Positions 1 through 7,382 of a stretch of DNA of 64,000 bases are shown in pieces (position 1 is the first letter of the stretch; every line of letters starts with the position of its first letter). A program made the position numbers and the translations under genes. Source of the stretch: Antarcticimicrobium luteum. GTDB lineage: Bacteria; Pseudomonadota; Alphaproteobacteria; Rhodobacterales; Rhodobacteraceae. The stretch spans positions 62,001 through 126,000 of the forward strand of contig NZ_SMUV01000073.1 of the NCBI RefSeq assembly GCF_004358185.1. The letters are read 5' to 3'. The notes under the pieces are model-generated. The model was not told where the DNA came from, searched no databases, and was given only the letters and a program-made list of their open reading frames with translations.

Positions 1-180
1 GTTGGCCTTGATGGTGATACCGCGCTCGCGCTCGATATCCATGGCGTCGAGCATCTGCTCTTTCATGTCGCGGTCCTGCACTGTTCCGGTCTCCTGGATC
101 AGGCGGTCGGCGAGCGTGGATTTCCCGTGGTCGATATGGGCGACGATGGAGAAATTTCGGATATGTGCAAGATCGGTCAT
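1..180 (-). CDS. lepA: Elongation factor 4 (LepA), N-terminal 60 residues
   Basis: This is the 5' end of a minus-strand gene running off the left edge. The 60 visible residues hold the P-loop AHIDHGKST (residues 14-22) and the switch I region ERGITIKAN (about 52-60), in the order and spacing of translational GTPases. The start [20 protein letters not shown] is typical of LepA/EF4, the ribosome-bound GTPase that back-translocates stalled ribosomes. The bases just upstream of the ATG contain no Shine-Dalgarno sequence, and a promoter-like pair lies so close that the message may be leaderless. The remaining ~540 residues are outside the window. Confidence 0.93.
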   Translation of the reverse strand, partial: MTDLAHIRNFSIVAHIDHGKSTLADRLIQETGTVQDRDMKEQMLDAMDIERERGITIKAN

Positions 181-187
181 GAGGAGC

Positions 188-216
188 GATATGTATGGGA
201 AAACTAACCCCGTCAA
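188..216 (-). promoter_or_regulatory. Putative lepA promoter (TTGACG-N17-CATATC)
   Basis: On the minus strand TTGACG (216 to 211) is followed after 17 nt by CATATC (193 to 188); with a 16-nt spacer the second hexamer would be ACATAT. Initiation seven bases further would fall at about 181, next to the lepA ATG at 180. This is motif matching only. Confidence 0.4.
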
Positions 217-414
217 GCGGGCAGAGAGGGGCGTGGTCCGGGGTGCCGGAGGGGGAGTGGACCGCTCGGCGGGCGGCGCCGGACGCATTCCTTATTTCCG
301 CCACAATCTATGGATATTGTTTCCAGTGTCGAAACAACCGCACGTCAGAGGCGGGATGAGGCAAGAGCAGTGACTGACCCGGCAGGCCGGTGCAGAAACA
401 AACCACCCGAGAGG

Positions 415-440
415 GGGCGGGGACTGACCCCGCCCTTTTT
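415..440 (+). terminator. Strong Rho-independent terminator
   Basis: GGGCGGGG (415-422) pairs perfectly with CCCCGCCC (428-435) across a 5-nt loop and is followed by TTTTT (436-440). It faces the plus strand, yet no plus-strand gene lies between 181 and 415, so its transcript is unidentified. Confidence 0.8.
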
Positions 441-560
441 CGGGTTTGGTGTGTCCTGCCCTGTGCTCTGGCCCTGTGCTCCGGCACCCGGCGCGGGCAG
501 CGAAAGGGCCGATCCCAGCTTTTACTGGTCTTTGAGCCAATTGCTCACCACAGGGGCGCG

Positions 561-592
561 GCCCGGCGGCGCGCCGCGCCTTTGTTCCGGGC
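561..592 (+). repeat. Partial copy of dispersed two-hairpin repeat (hairpin 2 only)
   Basis: GCCCGGCGGCGC followed by CGCGCCTTTGTTCCGGGC matches the second hairpin of the copy at 13233-13264 with only a few changes. The first hairpin module is not recognisable here. Confidence 0.55.
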
Positions 593-809
593 AAGGTGCG
601 CTTCAATCCGACCGCCGCGCTGTCCCGCAGTGCCGCCTTTGAAAATCCCGCTCGGCTTTGCCGCGGCCTGGCGCCGCAAATCCGCGTCGCCGGCCTCCGC
701 GCCCTTGCCCCCAGGCTGCGCAATAGGACATAGTATGGCGCAATTCGCACCGGACCGGCTCTGGCGGCGGGGGTATTCAGGACGCGGGATGTTTGGGACG
801 GGGAACAGG

Positions 810-1112
810 ATGAAACATATTCTCATCATCGCGCTGGCAGCCGGGGCACTGGGCTGGGCCGCTCCTGCACAGGCGGGGGTGATCGAACGGGCCTGCATGC
901 AGGCGAACCGCAAGGCCGCGCCGTCGCTGTGCCGCTGCATCCAGAAGGTGGCCAATCACAGCCTGAACGCGCTGGAACGGCGCAAGGTGGCGCGCTGGTT
1001 CGGCGATCCGCATCAGGCGCAGGAGGTGCGCCAGTCGGAGAGCGCCGCCGATGTGAAGCTGTGGGAACGCTATCAGGCATTCGGCGAGCAAGCCGCAAAG
1101 ACCTGCCGCTAG
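810..1112 (+). CDS. Small secreted four-cysteine protein of unknown function
   Basis: A 100-residue protein. The ATG at 810 begins a clear Sec signal peptide (hydrophobic stretch IIALAAGALGW, predicted cleavage after AQA at residue 22). The mature 78 residues contain four cysteines (29, 41, 43, 99), which could form two periplasmic disulfides, and many basic residues. Homologues in Rhodobacteraceae are often labelled arginine transporter, but nothing in this sequence supports transport: there is no membrane segment after the signal peptide. Its stop overlaps the convergent racemase stop by 4 bases. Function unknown. Confidence 0.75.
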   Translation: MKHILIIALAAGALGWAAPAQAGVIERACMQANRKAAPSLCRCIQKVANHSLNALERRKVARWFGDPHQAQEVRQSESAADVKLWERYQAFGEQAAKTCR

Positions 1113-1858
1113 GCCCCCGGGTCGGCGGTCCCCTCGCCCGCCCCTGCGTCTGTCCGTGCGTCTGTCCCTCCGTCTGTCCCTGCGCCCGACCGAGCCCGGC
1201 GCACGATCTCTGACACCAGACAATCGAGGCTGTCGATCCAGGGCAGGTCCGAGGGCAGGCCGGGGGTAAGCAGAGACAATTCGGTACAGGCGATGAGCAC
1301 GCGGTCGCAGCCCGTCCGCATCAGCGCGCGGGCCACGTCCGCCAGCGCCGGGGCGCCGCCGCGCTCCCCGGTTTTCACCGCGCGGATCAGGGCAAGGATC
1401 GGGGCCTCGTCCGCCGGGTAATGCGCGCTGAGGCCGCGGGCGGCAAAGGCGGCGTCGAACACCCCCGTGAGCCGCACCGCGGGCGAGGCCAGCAGGCCGA
1501 CCCGCCGCGCGCCGGTCGCGGCGAGCCGCCCGGCGGCAAGTTCGGGCATGTTCAGGAACGGCAGGCGGCAGGCGGCCCGGATCGCCGCGACGTAGTGGTG
1601 GGCGGTGTTGCAGGGCATCGCCAGCGCCCGGGCGCCGGCGGCCTGCAGATCGCGCGCCATCGCTTGCAGCGCCGGGGCAGGGTCGCCCCCCTGCCCCTCG
1701 ATCAGCGCCGCGATGCGGCTGGGCACCTGCGGGTTCTGGTGCACGATCAGCGGGATGTGGTCGGCATCGTCGCGGGCCGGGACGGCATCGAGCACCTTTT
1801 GCATCAGCAGGATCGTCGCCTCCGGCCCCATGCCGCCGAGGATGCCGATGGGGATCAT
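1109..1858 (-). CDS. Aspartate/glutamate racemase family protein
   Basis: A 249-residue member of the PLP-independent Asp/Glu racemase family. IGILGGMGPEAT (4-14) is the N-terminal signature, and the two catalytic cysteines are visible as Cys83 in MPCNTAHHY and Cys191 in ACTELSLL. Such enzymes invert acidic amino acids by a two-base mechanism in the cytosol. It is the third gene after hpsN-like and cuyA (68 bp from cuyA) and probably co-transcribed, so cysteate, a sulfonate analogue of aspartate, is a plausible substrate (inference). The C-terminus (about 225-249) is a low-complexity Gly/Thr/Asp tail encoded by a 12-bp tandem repeat. Aspartate racemase is the conservative reading. Confidence 0.85.
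   Translation of the reverse strand: MIPIGILGGMGPEATILLMQKVLDAVPARDDADHIPLIVHQNPQVPSRIAALIEGQGGDPAPALQAMARDLQAAGARALAMPCNTAHHYVAAIRAACRLPFLNMPELAAGRLAATGARRVGLLASPAVRLTGVFDAAFAARGLSAHYPADEAPILALIRAVKTGERGGAPALADVARALMRTGCDRVLIACTELSLLTPGLPSDLPWIDSLDCLVSEIVRRARSGAGTDGGTDARTDAGAGEGTADPGA
1148..1183. repeat. 12-bp tandem repeat in the racemase C-terminus
   Basis: Three units (1148-1159, 1160-1171, 1172-1183) share the core GTCTGTCC. Each encodes four residues of a Gly-Thr-Asp-Ala-like tail on the minus strand, so unit gain or loss would keep the reading frame. Confidence 0.8.
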
Positions 1859-1925
1859 TTTGTATCCCCCAGTCTGACAAAGGGCTGCGCCTGCCCGAGG
1901 GGGGCGCAGAATGCGCCCGCCAAGC

Positions 1926-2936
1926 TCATGCCTTCGCCGCCACGTCGAAGACATGGGAATAGCCGGTCAGACCGATGGCGCCGCCGGTGTGCAGAAAGAC
2001 CACCTTTTCACCCTTTGCGAAATGTCCCTTGCGGATCAGATCGATCAGCCCCGCCGCGCCCTTGGCGGAATAGACCGGGTCGAGCAGGACCGCCTCGGTC
2101 CGGGCGAAGATGTCGATCGCCTCCAGCGTGCTTTCGGCGGGCAGGCCATAGCCCTCGCCGACGTAATCGCAGTTGGCGACAACGTCGTCACGGGCGACAA
2201 CGCCGGGGCAGCCGAGCTTCTCGGCCGTCTTGACGGCGAGGTTGTAGACGTTTTCCTCCTGCTTGTCCTTCGGCGCGCGCACGCCGATGCCCAGCAGCGG
2301 AATGTCCGCGTTCATCGCGCTGAGACCGGTGATCAGCCCGGCCTGGGTGCCGGCGCTGCCGGTGGCGTGGACGATATGATCCACGTTCAGACCGAGGTCG
2401 ACGAACTGGCCCAACATCTCCAGCGCGCAATTGACGTAACCGAGCGCGCCGGTGGGGTTGGAGCCGCCGCCGGGGATGGTATAGGCGATGCGCCCCTCGG
2501 CGCGGAATTTCTCGGCCACCGCCTCCATCTCGGCGTTCATGTCGAGGCCGGGGCCGCGATGCTCGATGCTCGCCCCGTGGAGCACGTCGAGCAGCACGTT
2601 GCCGTTATACTTGTAGTTCTCGTGGTTATAGCCGGTGCGGTCCTCCAAGAGGAGGTGACAGTCGATCCCCAGCTTGGCCGCGGCGGCGGCGGTCTGGCGG
2701 GCGTGGTTGGACTGGGTCGCGCCCTGGGTCAGCACGATGTCGGCGCCCTGCTGCTGCGCCTCGGCCATCAGGAATTCAAGTTTGCGGGTCTTGTTGCCGC
2801 CGGTGCTGAGGCCGGTGCAGTCGTCGCGCTTGATCCAGATCTCGGGCCCGCCCAGCGCCGCGCTGAGCCGCGGCAACGGCTCCAGCGGGGTGGGCAGATG
2901 GGCAAGGCGGGTGCGGGGAAACTTGGCGAGGTTCAT
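1926..2936 (-). CDS. cuyA: L-cysteate sulfo-lyase (D-cysteine desulfhydrase family)
   Basis: 336 residues, the usual length for PLP enzymes of the ACC deaminase/D-cysteine desulfhydrase family. [10 protein letters not shown] carries the PLP lysine (Lys49), [10 protein letters not shown] binds the substrate carboxylate, and TGSAGTQAG is the phosphate-binding loop. The opening MNLAKFPR and the whole layout resemble CuyA of Ruegeria pomeroyi, which converts L-cysteate to pyruvate, sulfite and ammonia in the cytosol. Only 3 bp separate it from the upstream HpsN-like gene, which also acts on a C3 sulfonate; that context favours CuyA over a plain D-cysteine desulfhydrase. No sulfite exporter or sulfite dehydrogenase gene is in the window. 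Confidence 0.82.
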   Translation of the reverse strand: MNLAKFPRTRLAHLPTPLEPLPRLSAALGGPEIWIKRDDCTGLSTGGNKTRKLEFLMAEAQQQGADIVLTQGATQSNHARQTAAAAAKLGIDCHLLLEDRTGYNHENYKYNGNVLLDVLHGASIEHRGPGLDMNAEMEAVAEKFRAEGRIAYTIPGGGSNPTGALGYVNCALEMLGQFVDLGLNVDHIVHATGSAGTQAGLITGLSAMNADIPLLGIGVRAPKDKQEENVYNLAVKTAEKLGCPGVVARDDVVANCDYVGEGYGLPAESTLEAIDIFARTEAVLLDPVYSAKGAAGLIDLIRKGHFAKGEKVVFLHTGGAIGLTGYSHVFDVAAKA

Positions 2937-2939
2937 CTG

Positions 2940-4247
2940 TCATCCTTCCTGATGTGCGGCAAGTTTGACCGGCGCGAGCGAATTGGCAAGCCGGCGTTCG
3001 GCGCTGCGGGCATGGCCCTCCATCCCCTCGGCGCGGCTGATGGTGGCGGTGGCCTGGGCCAGCGCGGCCAGGGCCGGGTCGGCGGCGCGTTGCCAGGTGA
3101 CCGTCTTAAGAAACTTGTGCACGCTGAGGCCCCCGGTGTAGCGGGCGGCGCGGCCGGTGGGCAGCACGTGGTTGGGGCCGGCGGCCTTGTCGCCGAAGGC
3201 CACCGTGGTCTCGGCCCCCAGAAACAGTGAGCCATAGGCGGTGAGGCGCGCGCGCCACCAGCCCGGATCGCGGGCCTGCACATGCAGATGTTCGGGGGCG
3301 TAGCTGTCGGCCAGCGCCGCCATCGCCTCGCGGCTGTCGCAGAGGATCACCTCGCCCAGATCCTCCCAGGCGGTGCGGGCGGCGGCGGCGTTGGGCTCGG
3401 GCAGCTCGGCCAGGCAGGCGGGGACCAGTCGCAGCACCTCGCGCGCCAGCGCGCGGTCGTCGGTGGCGAACCACACCGGCGAGGTTGCCCCATGCTCGGC
3501 CTGCGCCGTCAGATCCCAGGCGAGCGTCAGCGGATCGGCGGAATTGTCGGCCAGCAGCATCAGATCGGTGGGACCGGCGACCATGTCGATGCCGACCGGG
3601 CCGAACAGCTGCCGCTTGGCCTCGGCCACATAGGCGTTGCCGGGGCCGACGAGGATGTCGGCGGGGGGCGTGCCGAACAATCCCTGCGCCATCGCCGCGA
3701 CGCCCTGCACCCCGCCCAGCACCAGGATGCGGTCGGCCCCGGCCAGCGCCATGGCGTAGAGCAGCGCGGGGGGAATCCCCGCTGCCCCGCGCGGCGGCGA
3801 GCAGGCGGTGATATGGGGCACACCGGCGGCCCGCGCGGTGGCGATCGACATCAGCGCCGAGGCGATATGCGCATAACGCCCGCCGGGCACGTAGCAGCCC
3901 ACCGCGTTCACCGGGATCTGCCGCTGACCCAGGGTGAGGCCGGGGCGCAGCTCGATCTCGAAATCCAGCGCGGTGGCGCGCTGTGCCTCGGCAAAGCGGC
4001 GGATGTTCTCATGCGCGTAGCCGATCGCCTGTTTCAGGTCCGGCGGCACCTGTGCGCCAGTGGCGCGGAGGGCGGCGGCGGGCACGGCGACCGGCCCCGA
4101 CCAGCCGTCGAGCCGGCAGGCATAATCGCGCGCGGCCGCCTCGCCGCCCCCGGCCAGGCGGGCCAGCATCAGGCGCACGGTATCGGAAATGTCGGCGCCG
4201 CCCCGGGCCGCGGCCGGGCGGGCGGATTTGAGAAATTCAACGGTCAC
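2940..4247 (-). CDS. hpsN: HpsN-type sulfopropanediol dehydrogenase (HisD superfamily)
   Basis: 435 residues of the histidinol dehydrogenase fold. I chose the GTG at 4245-4247: GAGGTG lies 7 nt upstream, and MTVEFLKSA is a typical family start. Retained HisD features are the zinc ligands in QAEHG and FGDKAAGPNH, the catalytic pair in YAPEHLH and the C-terminal His in EGMEGHAR. The HisD motif AEHD reads AEHG here, followed by SPVWF, the pattern I associate with HpsN, which oxidises 2,3-dihydroxypropane-1-sulfonate to sulfolactate with NAD. Pairing with cuyA supports a sulfonate substrate. It leads the minus-strand operon, divergent from a LysR gene. True histidinol dehydrogenase is less likely: no his genes are near. 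Confidence 0.65.
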   Translation of the reverse strand: MTVEFLKSARPAAARGGADISDTVRLMLARLAGGGEAAARDYACRLDGWSGPVAVPAAALRATGAQVPPDLKQAIGYAHENIRRFAEAQRATALDFEIELRPGLTLGQRQIPVNAVGCYVPGGRYAHIASALMSIATARAAGVPHITACSPPRGAAGIPPALLYAMALAGADRILVLGGVQGVAAMAQGLFGTPPADILVGPGNAYVAEAKRQLFGPVGIDMVAGPTDLMLLADNSADPLTLAWDLTAQAEHGATSPVWFATDDRALAREVLRLVPACLAELPEPNAAAARTAWEDLGEVILCDSREAMAALADSYAPEHLHVQARDPGWWRARLTAYGSLFLGAETTVAFGDKAAGPNHVLPTGRAARYTGGLSVHKFLKTVTWQRAADPALAALAQATATISRAEGMEGHARSAERRLANSLAPVKLAAHQEG

Positions 4248-4338
4248 GGCGGGCACCTCGCAACTTCGGGACCAGAATGAAGGCTTGACCCAGCGGAAGG
4301 GTATATTCACAAAAGGCGAAACTAACGGGGAGCGATAC

Positions 4339-5304
4339 ATGCTCATGAAAGGCGTGACCCTGCGCGGGCTCGAGGTCTTCGCGGCACTGGCGACGACCGG
4401 ATCGGTGGCGCAGGCGGCCGAGATCACCGGGCTGAGCCTGCCGGCGGTCAGCCAGCAGCTGCGCAACCTGGAAAAGGCGCTGGGGGCCGCGCTGGTCGAT
4501 CACGGTCGGCGACCGATGGTGCTGACGCCCGCCGGGCGCAGCTTTCTGGCCCGAACCGAGGCGGTGCTGTCCGAGCTGCGGCTGGCGCAGAGCGAGCTGA
4601 CGGTGATGGACCTGAGCGAGCTGACCACGCTGTCGTTCGGGCTGATCGACGACTTCGACAACGACCTGACGCCGCGGCTGGTGACCATTCTGGCCGAGAG
4701 CCTGACCCGCTGCCGGTTCAAGATGATCACCGCGCCCAGCTTGGAGATCAGCGAGGCGATGGAGGCGCGGCGGCTGCATATCGCGGTGGCGGCCAGCACC
4801 GGAGAGCTGCGCGAGGGGATCGTCGAATACCCGCTGGTGCGCGACCCGTTCATCCTGGTGGCGCCACGCGGCACGGTCTCGGATCGCCAGAATATCATGG
4901 CCGATCTGAGTGATCTTCCGCTGCTGCGCTATGCCCGCGAACAATTGATCAGCCGCCAGATCGAGGCGCAGCTGGCCCGCCATAAGCTGCAGTTCGAGGA
5001 GCGGTTCGAGATCGGCAGCCATCTGGCGCTGATGGCGATGGTGGCGCGGCGGATCGGCTGGACGGTGACGACGCCGCTGGGCTATATGCGCGCCGGTCGC
5101 TTTCACGACGATCTGGAGGCCTTTCCGCTGCCCTTTGCCGCCTTTTCGCGCACCATTTCGCTGTTCGCAGCGGCCGACTGGGCCGACCGGGTGCCGCGTG
5201 ACGTCGCCCAGACCATCCGCCGGCTGGTGGACAGCCAGATGATCGGCCCGGCGACGGCCCGGCTGCCCTGGCTGGCGGGGCAGCTGCGGGTGATCGACGG
5301 CTGA
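4339..5304 (+). CDS. LysR-family regulator of the organosulfur cluster
   Basis: 321 residues. The N-terminal winged HTH (about 1-62, with SVAQAAEITGLSLPAVSQQ) precedes a type 2 periplasmic-binding-like effector domain (about 90-300). The ATG at 4339 has GGGGAGCG 5 nt upstream; a second ATG lies two codons later. It is divergent from hpsN-cuyA-racemase with a 91-bp shared region, the classic layout for a LysR activator of the adjacent operon. The ligand is presumably a sulfonate such as cysteate, sulfolactate or sulfopropanediol (inference). No operator could be fixed by eye. Confidence 0.88.
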   Translation: MLMKGVTLRGLEVFAALATTGSVAQAAEITGLSLPAVSQQLRNLEKALGAALVDHGRRPMVLTPAGRSFLARTEAVLSELRLAQSELTVMDLSELTTLSFGLIDDFDNDLTPRLVTILAESLTRCRFKMITAPSLEISEAMEARRLHIAVAASTGELREGIVEYPLVRDPFILVAPRGTVSDRQNIMADLSDLPLLRYAREQLISRQIEAQLARHKLQFEERFEIGSHLALMAMVARRIGWTVTTPLGYMRAGRFHDDLEAFPLPFAAFSRTISLFAAADWADRVPRDVAQTIRRLVDSQMIGPATARLPWLAGQLRVIDG

Positions 5305-5481
5305 GCGGGCCACTGAACGGGCGGCGGCCCGGCAAGGGAGGGCGCGGATCGGCGGCATCGGAACCTGCGTCGCGGTGAAGGGTGGCCCCATTCCTCCGCA
5401 GCCGGCACCGCCGGTGCAAGTGAGCCCGCGCGAGATTTCGCATCACGATCCCGCAGTTTCGATTTCACTTAAGAACGGGGA

Positions 5482-5931
5482 TCAGGCGCCGGGATACAGC
5501 GCCCGTTTCAGCCCGGCCGCCGCGGCCTCGACCAGATCGAGCGCGCCGTCGAAATCGCGGCTGTAATAGGGATCGGGCACGTGATCGGCGCCGGTTTCCG
5601 GCGCGTAGTCGGTGAACAGCCGCACCGACGTTTCGCTGCCCTCCGGGCGCAGCGCCTCGATCCTGTGCAGATTGTCGCCGTCCATCGCCAGGATCAGGTC
5701 GAAGCGGTGGAAATCGCACGGCTCGAATTGCCGCGCGCGCAAGCCGGCAAGGTCGATGCCGCGGGACCGGGCGGCGGCCTGCATCGGGCCATATGGCGGC
5801 TCGCTCAGGTGCCAGTCGGAGGTGCCGGCGCTGTCGATCACCAGCTCTGGCATCAGCGCGCGGGCGATCCCCTCGGCGGCGGGAGAGCGGCAGATGTTGC
5901 CGAGGCAGACGAACAGGATTCGGGTGGTCAT
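5482..5931 (-). CDS. Low-molecular-weight protein tyrosine phosphatase
   Basis: 149 residues. The P-loop CLGNICRSP (from Cys9; CX5R-S) sits at the N-terminus and the general-acid loop VPDPYY near residue 117, both at the normal places for this family of about 150 residues. It would hydrolyse phosphotyrosine through a cysteinyl-phosphate; the partner is unknown. AAGGAG lies upstream of the ATG at 5931. It is divergent from the sirtuin gene (41 bp) and convergent with the LysR gene. No tyrosine kinase or polysaccharide cluster adjoins it. An arsenate reductase role is possible for this fold but unsupported by neighbours. Confidence 0.92.
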   Translation of the reverse strand: MTTRILFVCLGNICRSPAAEGIARALMPELVIDSAGTSDWHLSEPPYGPMQAAARSRGIDLAGLRARQFEPCDFHRFDLILAMDGDNLHRIEALRPEGSETSVRLFTDYAPETGADHVPDPYYSRDFDGALDLVEAAAAGLKRALYPGA

Positions 5932-5972
5932 GGACGGCTCCTTTCGGCACTCTGATAGGGCAATGAGGGGGC

Positions 5973-6677
5973 ATGGAAAAGAAGATGGAGAAGATCGTCA
6001 TCCTGACCGGCGCCGGGATCTCGGCCGAGAGCGGGCTGGGCACCTTTCGCGACGCGGGCGGGCTGTGGGCGCAACACCGGATCGAGGACGTGGCCACGCC
6101 CGAGGGGTTCGCGCGCGACCCCGGGCTGGTGCAGCGGTTCTACAACGCGCGCCGCGTTCAGGCCGCCGGCGCCCGGCCCAATGCCGCGCATGAGGCGCTG
6201 GCGCGGCTGCAGGCGGATTGGCCCGGCGAGGTGGTGATCGTGACCCAGAATGTCGACAACCTGCACGAGCGGGGCGGCGCGCGGGGCGTGCTGCACATGC
6301 ACGGACGGCTGGCGGGCGCGCTCTGCACCGCCTGCGGCCACCGCTGGACGGCCCCGATGGAGATGCGCGCGGGCGAGCCCTGCCCCGCCTGCCGCGCCGC
6401 CGCCGCGCGGCCCGATATCGTGTGGTTCGGTGAGATGCCCTATTACATGGACGAGATTTTCGGACATCTGGAAACCGCCGGCCTCTTTGCCGCGATCGGC
6501 ACGTCGGGCCAGGTCTATCCGGCGGCGGGCTTCGTGCAGGAGGCCACCGCAGCCGGGGCGCATACGGTCGAGCTGAACCTGGAGCCGTCGGCCACGGTGT
6601 CGCGGTTCGCGGAAACCCGGTTCGGCCCGGCGACACGGACGGTGCCGGAGTGGGTGGCGGAGCTGCTGGCGGGATAA
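5973..6677 (+). CDS. cobB: NAD-dependent protein deacylase (sirtuin, CobB type)
   Basis: 234 residues, normal for bacterial class III sirtuins. Seen in order: the NAD-binding GAGISAESGLGTFR, TQNVDNLHERGG, the catalytic His in LHMHGRL, a four-cysteine zinc module (CTAC and CPAC), and the late Rossmann motif GTSGQVYPAAGF. It removes acyl groups from lysines using NAD and yields O-acyl-ADP-ribose and nicotinamide. The start is ambiguous: ATG 5973 has GAGGGG only 2 nt away, while ATG 5985 gives MEKIVILTGAG with more normal spacing. It stands alone on its strand. Confidence 0.93.
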   Translation: MEKKMEKIVILTGAGISAESGLGTFRDAGGLWAQHRIEDVATPEGFARDPGLVQRFYNARRVQAAGARPNAAHEALARLQADWPGEVVIVTQNVDNLHERGGARGVLHMHGRLAGALCTACGHRWTAPMEMRAGEPCPACRAAAARPDIVWFGEMPYYMDEIFGHLETAGLFAAIGTSGQVYPAAGFVQEATAAGAHTVELNLEPSATVSRFAETRFGPATRTVPEWVAELLAG

Positions 6678-6776
6678 GGGAACGCCCCGTGCCATCGGTA
6701 AGCGCCGGCTCGCACAGGGCCGCGCCCTGACATCCCGGGCCCCGGTCCGGGGCGGCCGCTGCGGCGGCGGGTCCAT

Positions 6777-6808
6777 GAAAAAGGCCGCACCGGAGGCCCG
6801 GCGCGGCC
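6777..6808 (-). terminator. Rho-independent terminator of the copper chaperone operon
   Basis: On the minus strand GGCCGC/GCGGCC (6803-6808 with 6783-6788), extended inside by CCGG pairs, is followed by TTTTTC (6782 to 6777). It lies 25 bp beyond the copper chaperone stop codon. Confidence 0.75.
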
Positions 6809-6832
6809 TTTGGCCGAATCGATGCGGGTGGC

Positions 6833-7324
6833 TCAGTTCTTTTTCATCTGACCATGCTGCATGGTCATACCACCCATCGGCTTGCGCTCCAGATCGACCG
6901 GCACCTCGATGGTCATGTCGCCCGCCTTTTCGAAGGTCAGGGTCAGGGTGACGATGTCGCCCTGCGCCAGCGTGCGGTTCAGGCCCATGAACATGACGTG
7001 ATCGCCGCCACGGGCCAGCGCGTGCATGCCGCCGGCGGGGACCGGAAAGCCCTCTTTGACCTCGAGCATCTGCATGACGCCGTTGGCGTCCTCCTTGTGG
7101 GTGTGCAGCTCGACCCGCTGGGCCACGTCGGAACTGGCCGAGACCAGGCGATCATCCTCGGCGCCGTGGTTCATCAGCACCATGAAGGCGGCGCCCGATT
7201 TCGACATCATCGTCGAGGTGCGGGCATAGGGATCCTGGACCATAATGTCGCCGGCAAAGGCGGGGATGGCAAAGCTCAGGGCGGCGGCGGCGGCGGCGGC
7301 GAACAGGGTGGATTTGAAGGACAT
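6833..7324 (-). CDS. Periplasmic copper chaperone PCu(A)C
   Basis: 163 residues with a Sec signal peptide (cleavage near AFA-GDI, residue 24). The mature domain carries the PCu(A)C ligand pattern: HTHKEDANGVMQM, then MHALARGGDHVMFMG, spaced as in H(M)X10MX21HXM. A His/Met-rich C-terminal tail (MGGMTMQHGQM) adds possible Cu(I) ligands. PCu(A)C proteins deliver Cu(I) to the CuA site of cytochrome c oxidase in the periplasm. AGAGGAGA precedes the ATG. It lies 50 bp after a small secreted CxxC protein on the same strand and is followed by a terminator. A perfect inverted repeat sits between the two genes. Confidence 0.9.
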   Translation of the reverse strand: MSFKSTLFAAAAAAALSFAIPAFAGDIMVQDPYARTSTMMSKSGAAFMVLMNHGAEDDRLVSASSDVAQRVELHTHKEDANGVMQMLEVKEGFPVPAGGMHALARGGDHVMFMGLNRTLAQGDIVTLTLTFEKAGDMTIEVPVDLERKPMGGMTMQHGQMKKN

Positions 7325-7346
7325 CTGGTGTCTCCTCTTGCGTTGA

Positions 7347-7382
7347 CTGTCTGAAATTCTGAAAAATCTGTGGATCAGACAG
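7347..7382. repeat. 8-bp inverted repeat between the two copper-related genes
   Basis: CTGTCTGA (7347-7354) and TCAGACAG (7375-7382) are perfect inverted copies with a 20-nt spacer; the right arm contains the upstream gene's stop codon. It could be an mRNA processing or stability hairpin or an operator; nothing decides between these. Confidence 0.6.

Larger units (their letters stand above)
181..809. other. 629-bp gene-poor stretch between lepA and the next gene
   Basis: No open frame here looks protein coding. The stretch holds the lepA promoter-like hexamers, an inverted repeat TTGTTTC (317-323) / GAAACAA (331-337), a strong plus-strand terminator at 415-440 with no upstream plus-strand gene, and a partial copy of the dispersed GC-rich repeat at 561-592. 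An unrecognised small RNA ending at the terminator is possible. The rest (about 600-800) shows nothing I recognise beyond GC-rich sequence. Confidence 0.5.

Noticed and set aside
810-1112. Arginine transporter for the small secreted protein
   Set aside because: A label seen on relatives, but the sequence has a cleavable signal and no other membrane segment or binding-protein fold.
2940-4247. Histidinol dehydrogenase (hisD) for the HisD-fold gene
   Set aside because: No other histidine genes are near, the AEHD motif is changed to AEHG, and it is 3 bp from cuyA with a divergent LysR gene; HpsN fits better.
4285-4307. TTGACC and TATATT between hpsN and the LysR gene as a promoter
   Set aside because: The spacer is only 11 nt, far from the 16-18 nt needed. 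The shared region likely holds promoters, but I could not fix them.
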